From contig PNAM01000016.1 in the NCBI GenBank assembly GCA_003170275.1, positions 62,001 to 126,000 of the forward strand: DNA of 64,000 bases, given 5' to 3'. The notes beneath the pieces are model-generated. The model saw nothing but the letters and a program-made list of their open reading frames with translations, made no database searches and had not been told where the DNA came from. Positions 24,288 to 33,035 of the stretch are shown here, in pieces. The DNA is from Myxococcales bacterium. Its GTDB lineage: Bacteria > Myxococcota_A > Polyangia > Palsa-1104. Each line of letters opens with the position of its first letter. Positions within the stretch are counted from its first letter, which is position 1. The translations under genes and the position numbers were made by a program.

Positions 24288-25538
24288 GTGGCGACCTGCG
24301 GGCTCGATTTCGGCACCAGCAACAGCACGGTCGCGCTGCCGTCGGGCCAGGTGCTGGCGATCGATCCCGGCAACGCGGCGCCGCGGCTGTTTCGCTCGGT
24401 CCTGTTTTTTCCCGAGGAGGGCAAGAGCATCTTTGCCGGCGCGGCGGCGATCGAGGAGTACCTGCAACGGTCGGAGGGGCGGTTCATCCAGTCGATCAAG
24501 GGCTGGCTGCCGTCGAGCTCGTTCACCGCCACGCAGATCCGCAACAAGGCGCTCAAGCTCGAGGATCTGGTCGCGCTGCTCTTGCGCCGCATTCGCGAGC
24601 AGGCCGAGCGTGCAGCTGGACACGCGCTCGACGAGGTGACGCTCGGGCGACCGGCGGTGTTCTCGACCGATCCGGTGAGCGACGCGCGCGCACAAGAGCG
24701 CTTGCGCCGCGCCGCCGAGCTGGCCGGCTTTCGCTCGATCCGGTTCGTGATCGAGCCGATCGCCGCTGCGCTCACCTACGAAGCGACGCTCGATCGCGAC
24801 GAGCTGGTGCTGGTGGCGGACTTCGGCGCGGGCACCTCCGATCTCACGCTCATGCGCCTCGGCCCGAACCGCCGCGGCGCGCAAGACCGCCGCGCCGACG
24901 TGGTCGCGTCCGACGGCGTGCACGTGGGCGGCGATCGCTTCGACGCCGAGATCATGCGCCACAAGCTGTTGCGCACCTTCGGCGCCGGCTCGACCTACCT
25001 GGTGTCGGGCAAGCGCATGCCGATCCCCAACCACATCGTCAACAAGCTGCTCTCCTGGCACGAGATGTCGTTCATCCGCGAGCGCTTCACGCAGCAACTG
25101 ATCGAGCTCATGCTGCACGAGAGCGACAACGTGCCGGCCATCGAGGCGCTGTTCGATCTGATCGAGGAGAACCTGGGCTATCGGCTGTACCGCGCGATCG
25201 AGGCGGCGAAGATTCGCTTGTCGACCGCGCGCGAGACGATCATCGAGTTCGACGAAGCGCGCATCCAGATCCGCGCGCCGATCACACGCGCCGAGCTGGA
25301 AGGCTTCGCCAAGCCGCTGCTCGACGCGCTGAGCGCCTGCACCGCCAAGCTGCTCGACACCGCGCAGGTGCGAGCCGAGGCGATCGACGCGGTGTTCCTG
25401 ACCGGCGGCTCGTCGCAGATTCCCGCGGTGCGGGCGCTGTTCGCAGATCGTTTCGGCGAAGCGCGGCTGCGCACCGCCGACGCGTTCACCAGCGTGGCCG
25501 AGGGCCTCGGCCGCAGCGCGGGTGCGGAAACGCGCTAG
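24288..25538 (+). CDS. yegD: YegD-type Hsp70-family ATPase
   Basis: A 416-residue protein starting at GTG 24288. It carries the Hsp70/actin nucleotide-binding signatures: GLDFGTSNSTVAL (phosphate 1), VADFGAGTSDLTLM (phosphate 2) and FLTGGSSQIPAV (adenosine), plus FVIEPIAAALTYEA. It is shorter than DnaK and lacks the substrate-binding domain, as in the E. coli YegD group. Function of this subfamily is unclear, probably an ATP-dependent conformational switch. It forms a likely operon with the HisRS-like gene upstream and the amidase downstream (9-base gap). Confidence 0.85.
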   Translation: MATCGLDFGTSNSTVALPSGQVLAIDPGNAAPRLFRSVLFFPEEGKSIFAGAAAIEEYLQRSEGRFIQSIKGWLPSSSFTATQIRNKALKLEDLVALLLRRIREQAERAAGHALDEVTLGRPAVFSTDPVSDARAQERLRRAAELAGFRSIRFVIEPIAAALTYEATLDRDELVLVADFGAGTSDLTLMRLGPNRRGAQDRRADVVASDGVHVGGDRFDAEIMRHKLLRTFGAGSTYLVSGKRMPIPNHIVNKLLSWHEMSFIRERFTQQLIELMLHESDNVPAIEALFDLIEENLGYRLYRAIEAAKIRLSTARETIIEFDEARIQIRAPITRAELEGFAKPLLDALSACTAKLLDTAQVRAEAIDAVFLTGGSSQIPAVRALFADRFGEARLRTADAFTSVAEGLGRSAGAETR

Positions 25539-25547
25539 GATGCGCCG

Positions 25548-26939
25548 ATGAGCTGGAACGAGATCCTCGACGCGACCGCTCTCGAGCAGGCGCGCCTGGT
25601 ACGCGACGGAAAGCTGTCGAGCGAAGAGCTGGTGCGGGTGTATCTCGAGCGCATCGAGCGGCTGAACCCGCGGCTGTGCGCGTTCGTGCAGGTCTTTCCC
25701 GAACGCGCGCTCAAGGCGGCGCGTGCCAAGGACGACGAGCGCCGCCGCGCGCGCGATCCGCTGCCGCCATTCCATGGCGTGCCGCTCGGCATCAAGGATC
25801 TGAACGTGGTGCGCTGGATGCCGACCGGGTTCGGCTCGCGCGCCATGCCGCATCCGATCCTACCGATCGATGACCAGACGGTCGCGCCGCTGCGCCGCGC
25901 GGGCTTCGTGATCCTCGGCAAGCTGTCGACCTCGGAGCTGGGCGCAATGCCGGTGACCGAGCCCGACACCCACGAGCCGACGCGCAACCCGTGGTCGCCC
26001 GCGCACACCTCGGGCGGATCGAGCGGCGGCTCGGGCTCGGCCGTCGCCGCGTCGATGCTGCCGATCGCGCAGGGCTCCGACGGCGCGGGGTCGATCCGCA
26101 TCCCCGCGGCGTTTTGTCACCTGGTGGGGCTCAAACCGTCACGCGGGCGGCTGCGCAATCAGTTCGGGCTGCCGGATCGCCGCATCTTGTACACCTCCGG
26201 GCCGCTGGCGCGCACCGTCGGCGACGCAGCGGCGATGCTCGACGTGATGGCCGGCCTCGACGAGGGCCGACCGCACTGGGCGCCGCCGCCGCCGCGCCCG
26301 TTTCGCGCGCTCGCCGAGGAGAAGCCGCGCCGCCTGAAGATCCGCTTCAACACGCGCTCGCCGCTCGGCCCCACGCATCCGGAAATCGTCGCCGCGGTCG
26401 AACGCGCTGCGCGCCTGCTCGGCGAATTGGGTCACGACGTCGAGCCGGGCCCACCGCCAGAAGGCTCGCTCGAGGAATTCCTGCCGCTGTGGCAACACCT
26501 GACCGCGCAGATGCCGCTCTTGCGCCGCAGTCGCCTACAGCCGATCACGCGCTGGCTCGCCCAGCCCGGCCGCACGCTGCGCGCGCGCGACATGGAGGCG
26601 CTGCAAGCCAAGCTCGAGGCCCGTTTCCAACCGCTGCTCGCGCAGGCCGAGCTGTGGGTGACGCCGACGGTCACGCAACCCCCGCCGCTGGTCGGCGCGT
26701 TCCGGGATCTCGCGCCCGCCGACGCGTTCGCCGCCGCCGCGCAGCTCGGCGCCTTCACCGCGCTGTTCAACATCACCGGCCAACCCGCGATCAGCATTCC
26801 CCTCGGCCTCACCACCGCCGGCCTCCCGATGGGCCTCCAGCTGGTCGGCACCATGTTCGCCGAAGCCGACGTGCTCGCCGTCGCCCGCCAGCTCGAAGAA
26901 GCCATGCCCTGGCGCGATCGCCACGCCCCCGAGCTCTAA
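25548..26939 (+). CDS. Amidase-signature family hydrolase
   Basis: A 463-residue amidase of standard length. The Ser-cisSer-Lys triad is intact: Lys83 in GIKDLN, cis-Ser158 in TSGGSSGGSGS and the nucleophile Ser182 in SDGAGSIRIPAAF. The C-terminal QPAISIPLGLTTAGLPMGLQ is typical. Without a GatB/GatC pair nearby it is more likely a general amidase than GatA. The start is at ATG 25548 just after the Hsp70-like gene, and a TAGGAT sequence lies six bases before it. The protein is cytoplasmic; the substrate is unknown. Confidence 0.9.
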   Translation: MSWNEILDATALEQARLVRDGKLSSEELVRVYLERIERLNPRLCAFVQVFPERALKAARAKDDERRRARDPLPPFHGVPLGIKDLNVVRWMPTGFGSRAMPHPILPIDDQTVAPLRRAGFVILGKLSTSELGAMPVTEPDTHEPTRNPWSPAHTSGGSSGGSGSAVAASMLPIAQGSDGAGSIRIPAAFCHLVGLKPSRGRLRNQFGLPDRRILYTSGPLARTVGDAAAMLDVMAGLDEGRPHWAPPPPRPFRALAEEKPRRLKIRFNTRSPLGPTHPEIVAAVERAARLLGELGHDVEPGPPPEGSLEEFLPLWQHLTAQMPLLRRSRLQPITRWLAQPGRTLRARDMEALQAKLEARFQPLLAQAELWVTPTVTQPPPLVGAFRDLAPADAFAAAAQLGAFTALFNITGQPAISIPLGLTTAGLPMGLQLVGTMFAEADVLAVARQLEEAMPWRDRHAPEL

Positions 26940-26942
26940 CGT

Positions 26943-27398
26943 CTAACCGATGTGCGAGCGCATGCGGCTGAGGAGCTCGCCCCACCACATTCCGAGCATG
27001 CGGCTGTAGGCGTTGTCGTCGAGGCCGTGGCGGGCGGGGTGGTCCTTGCGGAGCGCCTTCCAGCCGCGGTGCTCGAGGGTGACGCGCGTGCCGCCTTCAC
27101 CCGCTTCGAACTGCACCTCGACCTCGGTGCATTCGCCCGGCGCGAAGTTGGGAATGCGCCACTGAAAGACCAGCCGCGCGCCCCGCTCCCACACCAGCAC
27201 CTTGCCGACCTCGAACTCGTTCGCGCCCTCGAACTGCTCGTAGAGCCGGCCGCCCGGGCCGGGCTCGAAGCGCAACACGCCGCGCTGCTTGCCGCCGAAG
27301 CGGAACTTCGGCCCGCGCCCCCACCACAGATCGGTCTCGAGCGTGAACACGTCGAACGCCGCGGCCGGCTCCACGTGCACGAAGGTGGTCACCTTCAC
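26943..27398 (-). CDS. SRPBCC (AHSA1/START-like) domain protein
   Basis: A 151-residue single domain with the AHSA1 layout: an N-terminal VHVEPAAAFDVFT helix-strand, the central ERGARLVFQWRI, and GGTRVTLEHRGW followed by the long C-terminal helix. The fold binds hydrophobic ligands. The start overlaps the ArsR stop by four bases, giving the familiar ArsR-SRPBCC pair. It is the last gene of a three-gene operon read from the promoter near 28216. The ligand is unknown. Confidence 0.88.
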   Translation of the reverse strand: MKVTTFVHVEPAAAFDVFTLETDLWWGRGPKFRFGGKQRGVLRFEPGPGGRLYEQFEGANEFEVGKVLVWERGARLVFQWRIPNFAPGECTEVEVQFEAGEGGTRVTLEHRGWKALRKDHPARHGLDDNAYSRMLGMWWGELLSRMRSHIG

Positions 27399-27739
27399 GG
27401 CTTGCCCTTCCGGGTGCGCTCGGCGTGCGCCTTGAACGCGCCCAACTGATCAGTCCAGAACGCTTCGACGTCCTCGACCCAGCTGCGCAGCGCGGCGAAC
27501 GGCTCCGCGCGCAACCGATAGACCCGAACGCGCGCGTCGCCGTCGAGCCCGTCTTCCGCGACCAGCCCGGTGCGCCGTAACACGCGCAGGTGACGGCTCA
27601 TCGCCGGCGCGCTCATCGCGAACGCGGCGGCCAGCTCCCCTGCCCGTCGGGGACGCTTGCGCAGCAGATCGATCACGCCACGCCGCGTCGGATCGGCCAG
27701 CGCCGCGAACGTGCGATCCAGGTTGCTCGCCGCCAACAT
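27395..27739 (-). CDS. ArsR-family winged-helix transcriptional repressor
   Basis: A 114-residue protein starting at ATG 27739. The winged helix covers most of it: ALADPTRRGVIDLL, the recognition region SAPAMSRHLRVLRRTGLV and the wing (ARVRVYRL). No Cys pair for metal sensing is present, so it belongs to the non-metal SdpR/PadR-like ArsR group that accompanies SRPBCC and VOC proteins. It lies two bases after the VOC gene and overlaps the SRPBCC gene. It probably represses its own operon by binding the palindrome at 28194-28213. Confidence 0.9.
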   Translation of the reverse strand: MLAASNLDRTFAALADPTRRGVIDLLRKRPRRAGELAAAFAMSAPAMSRHLRVLRRTGLVAEDGLDGDARVRVYRLRAEPFAALRSWVEDVEAFWTDQLGAFKAHAERTRKGKP

Positions 27740-27741
27740 CC

Positions 27742-28167
27742 CTACTTCGAGCGCATGCGCTGCGCGAACCACCAGTGGTGCCCTTCGGGGTCCACCGCCT
27801 CGTAGCTCTTGTCGGCCCAGTAGTCCTCGCCGTAGTCGGTGGTCTTCGGCTCGACCTCGATCTTCGCGCCGGCCGCGCGGGCGCGTGCGCAGTGCGCCTC
27901 GACATCGTCCACGTAGGCGAACATGGTCTGCGTGTTGGCGCCGCCGATCGTGCGCGGGCTCTTGCCGAACGGCGCGCGCGTGGTCGAGCTGACCATGATG
28001 ATGCCGGTGCCGAGCGTCAGCTCCGAGTGCTCGATCTGCCCGTTCTCGCCTTCTACCTTCAAGCGGACCTCGAAGCCGAACGCACGGCAGTACCAATCGA
28101 TCGCGGCGGCGGCGTCCTCGCAGAACAAGGCGGAGGAGATGCGCGGCCAATCTGTAGGAAGGGGCAT
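27742..28167 (-). CDS. VOC-superfamily protein, first gene of the ArsR operon
   Basis: A 141-residue protein from ATG 28167; an in-frame upstream start exists but only this one has a Shine-Dalgarno sequence (AAAGGAG seven bases upstream). It is a single glyoxalase/PhnB-like domain: RISSALFCEDAAAAIDWYCR at the N-terminus and SYEAVDPEGHHWWFAQ at the C-terminus, the 'DPxGHxW' ending typical of PhnB-type members. The role is unknown. It heads an operon with the ArsR repressor and SRPBCC genes. Confidence 0.88.
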   Translation of the reverse strand: MPLPTDWPRISSALFCEDAAAAIDWYCRAFGFEVRLKVEGENGQIEHSELTLGTGIIMVSSTTRAPFGKSPRTIGGANTQTMFAYVDDVEAHCARARAAGAKIEVEPKTTDYGEDYWADKSYEAVDPEGHHWWFAQRMRSK

Positions 28168-28193
28168 GGACGACTCCTTTCGAATGAAGCGAT

Positions 28194-28213
28194 AGTTAAC
28201 TCTATGGTTAACT
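28194..28213. promoter_or_regulatory. Perfect palindromic operator, probable ArsR binding site
   Basis: AGTTAAC-TCTATG-GTTAACT is a perfect inverted repeat with seven-base arms and a six-base centre. It lies downstream of the -35 element TTGACA (28221 to 28216, minus strand) and overlaps the position expected for the -10 of the VOC-arsR-SRPBCC operon. Autorepression by the ArsR protein of the operon is the simplest reading. The palindrome also lies about 35 bases from the start of the divergent hydrolase gene and could affect it. Confidence 0.7.
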
Positions 28214-28215
28214 AC

Positions 28216-28221
28216 TGTCAA
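28216..28221 (-). promoter_or_regulatory. -35 element of the ArsR operon promoter
   Basis: The minus strand reads TTGACA, a perfect sigma-70 -35 hexamer, about 50 bases upstream of the VOC start codon. The -10 is not clear-cut (TTAACT or TAACTA at 16-17 bases spacing) and falls inside the operator. Confidence 0.5.
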
Positions 28222-28234
28222 GCCTCTTTTCGAC

Positions 28235-28240
28235 TACACT
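28235..28240 (+). promoter_or_regulatory. Leaderless-type -10 box (TACACT) of the M20 hydrolase gene
   Basis: TACACT ends seven bases before ATG 28248 and there is no Shine-Dalgarno sequence, so transcription would start at the initiation codon. No good -35 is seen. Confidence 0.5.
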
Positions 28241-28247
28241 ACGGCGC

Positions 28248-29494
<1,247 letters not shown>

Positions 29495-29498
<4 letters not shown>

Positions 29499-30514
29499 GC
29501 CGGACCCCAGCGCACCACGTTCGCCGCCCACGCGTAGCCGATGCCGGCGGCGAGCATGCACACCACGGTGCCGTCGGCGATCTTGCCGGCGCGCAGGCCG
29601 AGGTGCAGCGAGAGCACCTGATCGATCTGGCCGAGGTGGCCCGAGTCGCGCAGGTAGATCGTCTGGTCCTGGCGCAGGCCGAGCTCGGCGAGCAGCGCCT
29701 GGTGCATCGACGGCTTGAAGTGCAGCACCGCGAGATAGCCGAGGTCCTGGCGGCCGAGCTGCGCCTTGGCCAGCGCGCGGTCGATGCACTCCAGCCAGTT
29801 GGGCATCGACACCTCGTTGAGCCGGCTCTTCATGTGCTCGGGGTCCATCAGATCGAGCGAGCGATAGGCGCGATCTACGTTCTCGCGCGTGATCGGCTCC
29901 GCCGTGCCGCCGATCCGACAGCCCACGTCGCGCGCGAGCGAGCCGTCGGAGAGGAGCTGCGTGCCGAGTAGGAGGTTGCGCCCCGGCTCGCGCTCGAGGA
30001 TCAGCGCACACGCGCCCGCGCCCAGGTTGAACATCATCGACATGCGCGGGTTCGCGTAGTCGACGAAGTCGCCGTTGCGATAGCCGCCGACCACCATCAC
30101 CGAATCCACTTCCTCGTCGGCGACGATCAGATCGCGCGCGATCTTCATCGCCGCCACCAGGCTGCAGCAGCGCTGCTGCACGTCGATCGCCCACGCGCCG
30201 CGCGCGCCGAGCTGCTCCTGGATGTAGATGCCCGAGGTGGTGAGCGGATATTCCTTCCACTCCTCGCCGATGCACAGCACCACGTCGATCTTCGCCGGGT
30301 CGTAGTCGAAGCGGCGCAGGCAATCGAGCCCGGCCTTGACGCCCATCGCCTGCGTGCCGTCGTCCGGGCCGGGGATCGGCTTGCGATCGAAGCCGAGCTT
30401 TTCCTTCACCGCCGCCTCGGTCCATTGCCCGTTGGTCGCGGCCGCCACTTGCGCAGCGGTGATGAACGTCTCGGGGATGTACAAGCCGTAGGCCACGATC
30501 CCGACGTTGGTCAT
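29495..30514 (-). CDS. KAS III (FabH)-like beta-ketoacyl synthase
   Basis: A 339-residue thiolase-fold protein starting at ATG 30514. The active-site Cys lies in DVQQRCCSL (Cys116 by alignment to DVNAAC of FabH), a candidate His in LHFKPSMH, and the third position is DSGHLGQIDQ instead of the usual GNTS/GNTAAA motif. FabH-type enzymes condense acyl-CoA with malonyl-ACP or catalyse related acyl transfers. With no fatty-acid genes around it, a specialised role is likely, and HMG-CoA-synthase-like activity is an alternative. The divergent upstream region contains an array of GCATCAA half-sites. Confidence 0.8.
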
Positions 30515-30527
30515 GGGTCCTGGCGTA

Positions 30528-30554
30528 GCATCAATTTGATGCGATTGCATCAAA
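30528..30554. promoter_or_regulatory. Operator array of three GCATCAA/TTGATGC half-sites
   Basis: GCATCAA (30528-30534), TTGATGC (30536-30542) and GCATCAA (30547-30553) form two overlapping palindromes: GCATCAA-T-TTGATGC, and TTTGATGC-GATT-GCATCAAA (30535-30554, perfect eight-base arms). The array lies between the divergent KAS III-like gene (start 30514) and the gene at 30607, 14 bases from the former. A TetR- or MarR-type regulator is the probable binder; no such gene is adjacent. Confidence 0.65.
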
Positions 30555-30606
30555 TGACTGACGGGACGCGGATTACCGAAGATGGCGGGGGTGGTAAACT
30601 ACCTTC

Positions 30607-31434
30607 GTGAGGCTTCCGGCCACTGCGCTCGCCCTGACCACCGGCCTCTGGGCGGGGAGCGTGCGCGCGGCGCCCGTCGAAGCCTTGCTGCTGCCGGTCG
30701 AGGCGCGTGGCGTGCCGGTGCAGAAGGCGGAGCGCGTCGACCGCTCGCTCGGCGACTACGCGGTCGGCATCCGCCAGCCCATCGAAGCGGACCGTCGCAA
30801 GGCGCCGCGCTACGGCTGTCGCGACGACGCGTCCTGCTGGGTCGAGGTCGGTAAGCAGCTCCAGGTCAAACGCCTGATCGGCTCGACGCTGATCCCCGCC
30901 GGCTCGAACGCCTACACGCTGACCATCATGCTCATCGACATCACCACCGGAAACATCCTGGCGCGCGGCGACCGCAAGATCGCCGGCTCGGCGCTGGGCT
31001 CCGCGCCGCGGAAGCTGCTCGCCGACGTGCTCTGGCAGGCGCCGGCCGACGGTGCGGCGGCGAATCGGACCACGCCGCCCTACCCCGTGATCGAGCAGCC
31101 GGCGGTGGTCGCGACGCGCGGCAGTCGCGCGTATTTGCGCCCGCTCAAGTGGGCGGCCGCGGGCGGCGCGGTCGGCGCGATCATCGTCGGCGCGGCGCTG
31201 CTCGGCGTCGACGGCACCAGCACCTGCGCGAAGGCGCCCGGCCAGCGGCAGTGCCCCGACGTCTACGACACGGTCGGCGGCGGCGCCTCGTTGGTGGTGA
31301 TCGGCGCCGCGCTGGCCGCGACCGCAGCGGTGCTGTTCGTGATCGATCGCCGCACCGGCGAGCGCAAGAGCTGGACCGGCGTGGTGGTGCCCGGCCCGGC
31401 GGGCGTGATGGCGGCGGTCGGAGGTCGCTTCTGA
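30607..31434 (+). CDS. Secreted/membrane protein with CsgG-like N-terminal domain, unknown function
   Basis: A 275-residue protein starting at GTG 30607 with a signal peptide (ALALTTGLWAGSVRAAP). Residues 25-140 resemble the parameter-sensing part of CsgG/TolB-N-like proteins (EALLLPVEARGVP..., CWVEVGKQLQVKRLIGSTL..., LTIMLIDITTGNILARG). Two hydrophobic segments (about 180-200 and 225-245) follow. Similar proteins are common in myxobacterial envelope clusters. A TAAACT box ends six bases before the GTG, suggesting a leaderless start. The stop overlaps the next lipoprotein gene (TGATG). Confidence 0.75.
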   Translation: MRLPATALALTTGLWAGSVRAAPVEALLLPVEARGVPVQKAERVDRSLGDYAVGIRQPIEADRRKAPRYGCRDDASCWVEVGKQLQVKRLIGSTLIPAGSNAYTLTIMLIDITTGNILARGDRKIAGSALGSAPRKLLADVLWQAPADGAAANRTTPPYPVIEQPAVVATRGSRAYLRPLKWAAAGGAVGAIIVGAALLGVDGTSTCAKAPGQRQCPDVYDTVGGGASLVVIGAALAATAAVLFVIDRRTGERKSWTGVVVPGPAGVMAAVGGRF

Positions 31435-31799
31435 TGCGCCGGATCTTCCTCGTCGCTGCGCTGCTGTTCCTCGGCGACTGCCGCCGCGTGAACGGCAGCT
31501 ACTGCGACCCGACCACGCCGTGCGCCTCCGCGCAGCGCTGCGATCTGGTCGCGCACGAGTGCGCCGCCGGCGGCGCCGACCTCGGCCCGGATCTCGCCGC
31601 GCCCGGCGACGCCGCGCCGCGCGAGGATCTCATCAGCCCCGCGGATCTCACCGCTCCGGCCGACCTGACCACCGTCGATCTGGCCGCCAGCTGCACCACC
31701 ATGTCGTGCACTCAGAACGCCGCCGGCAACGCTGCGTGCAAGGGCGCGTGCAAGACCGCGACCGCCAAGTGCGCCGCGAACCTCCACTGCACGCCCTAG
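31434..31799 (+). CDS. Small lipoprotein with PDL/ADL repeats and Cys-rich ends
   Basis: A 121-residue protein with a lipoprotein signal (LVAALLFLGDC). The mature part starts with a Cys motif (YCDPTTPCASAQRC). A repetitive Asp-Leu linker follows (LGPDLAAPGD..., ISPADLTAPADLTTVDLAA), and a second Cys-rich tail ends the protein (CTTMSC...CKGACKTATAKC). No catalytic motif is present. It is translationally coupled to the gene at 30607. The Asp-Leu repeats also occur in other lipoproteins of the window. Function unknown. Confidence 0.8.
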   Translation: MRRIFLVAALLFLGDCRRVNGSYCDPTTPCASAQRCDLVAHECAAGGADLGPDLAAPGDAAPREDLISPADLTAPADLTTVDLAASCTTMSCTQNAAGNAACKGACKTATAKCAANLHCTP

Positions 31800-31803
31800 C
31801 GAG

Positions 31804-32673
31804 CTACTTCTTCTTGGGGGCGGTCCATTCCGCGCGCAGCTTGTCGATGCCCTCGAGGTACTCCTTGGGAAACTTGCCGGCGGCTGCGGTCTTCGCCTTG
31901 TCGAGCAGCGGCAGCGCCTGCGCGACCTTGCCCTGCTTGACCAACAGGCGCGCGCGATACTCGTAGCTCCACGCGTTCATCCCGAGCTTGTCCGACTTGT
32001 CGAGGAGCTTGCCCGCCTCGTCGAGCTTCTCGTTGCGCCCGATCCAATACTTGGCGGCGGTGAAGTAGGTGTTCCAGCGCTCCTTCTCGTCCTTCAGCCC
32101 GTCGGCCTTGGCGACCTCGGCCGCGAGGTACGCCTGAAAGCCGCCGTCGACGTCGACCTCGATGGGGAAGCTGCCGCGCAGCTTGTCCCAGTGCAGCGCG
32201 ACGATCGCGGTGTTCTTGCCCTGCAGATCGATGTCGAACGCCAGCCACTCCTTCGGCGCCGCCGCCGCCGGCGTGACGTCGAAGCGCAACACGTCCTCTA
32301 CGGGCTTGTAGGCGTACGCGCCCCACTGCTCGGGATTCTTCGCCAGGATGAAGGTCCACTTCTCCTTCGTCGGCAGCATGAACAGCGCGTACTTGCCCGC
32401 GGCGACGTTCTTGCCGGCGACCTTGACCGGCGTCGAGAACGAGAGCGTGGTCGCATCGTTGGCGCCCGCGCGCCACACCTCGCCGTAGGGCACGAGCTTG
32501 CCCCAGATCTCGCGGCCCTTGACGCCCGGGCGGTGATACGTGATCTCGAGGTCGGTGATGCCCACCGTCTGCGCGACAGTGGCGGCGGGGCTCTCCCACA
32601 CCTGCCGGGTCTCGGCCAGCGCGGGGTGGACGGACAGCAGTGCGGCGACCAGGGTCAGGGGCGCGAGTTTCAT
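31804..32673 (-). CDS. DUF2911-family periplasmic protein
   Basis: A 289-residue protein from ATG 32673 with a signal peptide (LTLVAALLSVHPALA). Residues 25-165 match DUF2911: TYHRPGVKGREIWG, YGEVWRAGANDATTLSF and AAGKYALFMLP. The remaining 120 residues are helical and TPR-like (YRARLLVKQGKVAQALPLLDKAK). The family is secreted and of unknown activity. It is convergent with the lipoprotein gene (4-base gap) and has no obvious partner. Confidence 0.88.
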   Translation of the reverse strand: MKLAPLTLVAALLSVHPALAETRQVWESPAATVAQTVGITDLEITYHRPGVKGREIWGKLVPYGEVWRAGANDATTLSFSTPVKVAGKNVAAGKYALFMLPTKEKWTFILAKNPEQWGAYAYKPVEDVLRFDVTPAAAAPKEWLAFDIDLQGKNTAIVALHWDKLRGSFPIEVDVDGGFQAYLAAEVAKADGLKDEKERWNTYFTAAKYWIGRNEKLDEAGKLLDKSDKLGMNAWSYEYRARLLVKQGKVAQALPLLDKAKTAAAGKFPKEYLEGIDKLRAEWTAPKKK

Positions 32674-32723
32674 ACCGAGCGTTTTCGCTTTTTCCGCGGC
32701 AATAGACAAGCGCCGATCGCGCG

Positions 32724-33002
32724 CTAGCGAGGCGTGACGCGCCACACCTCGGCGCCGATGATCAGCGGGCGCTCGGTGGGATCGATCTCCACCAGCAGCG
32801 GCATGTCGTCGCCGCCGCCGGTGGGCGCGAACGCGCCGATCCCCTTGACCGTCGCGGTGCGGGTCGGGCCCTTGCCGCCGCGCAGCTCCACCGCGTCCCC
32901 GACGCGCAGCTCGGCGTCGCGCCGCACGCCGGGCAACAGCACCCACCCGTTGCCGCGCACGTTGAAGGCGTCGAACACGCGAAACAGCCACACCGGCTTC
33001 AT
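32724..33002 (-). CDS. Small beta-rich protein of unknown function
   Basis: A 92-residue protein (starting MKPVWLFRVFDAFNV; an ATG four codons upstream at 33014 is an alternative). It looks beta-rich, with LRVGDAVELRGGKG and ERPLIIGAEVWRVTP, and may be a small oligosaccharide-binding-like or SH3-like barrel. No signal peptide. It is head-to-head with the gene at 33036, their possible start codons lying within about 35 bases. No function can be assigned. Confidence 0.65.
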   Translation of the reverse strand: MKPVWLFRVFDAFNVRGNGWVLLPGVRRDAELRVGDAVELRGGKGPTRTATVKGIGAFAPTGGGDDMPLLVEIDPTERPLIIGAEVWRVTPR

Positions 33003-33023
33003 GCCTGCGAGCATGCCATGTCG

Positions 33024-33029
33024 TACACT
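33024..33029 (+). promoter_or_regulatory. Leaderless-type -10 box (TACACT) deciding a GTG start
   Basis: TACACT ends six bases before GTG 33036. It lies downstream of an in-frame ATG at 33018, which would not be on the transcript. The box therefore favours GTG 33036, which also gives the better signal peptide. Confidence 0.5.
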
Positions 33030-33035
33030 GTCGTG

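Noticed and set aside
25548..26939. GatA subunit of the tRNA amidotransferase
   Set aside because: No gatB/gatC nearby, and the sequence context (with an Hsp70-like gene) gives no support beyond the shared amidase signature.
30514..30553. N-terminal extension of the KAS III-like protein through the operator array
   Set aside because: The start MTNVGIVAYG matches the usual FabH N-terminus, and the upstream frame would translate the palindromes.
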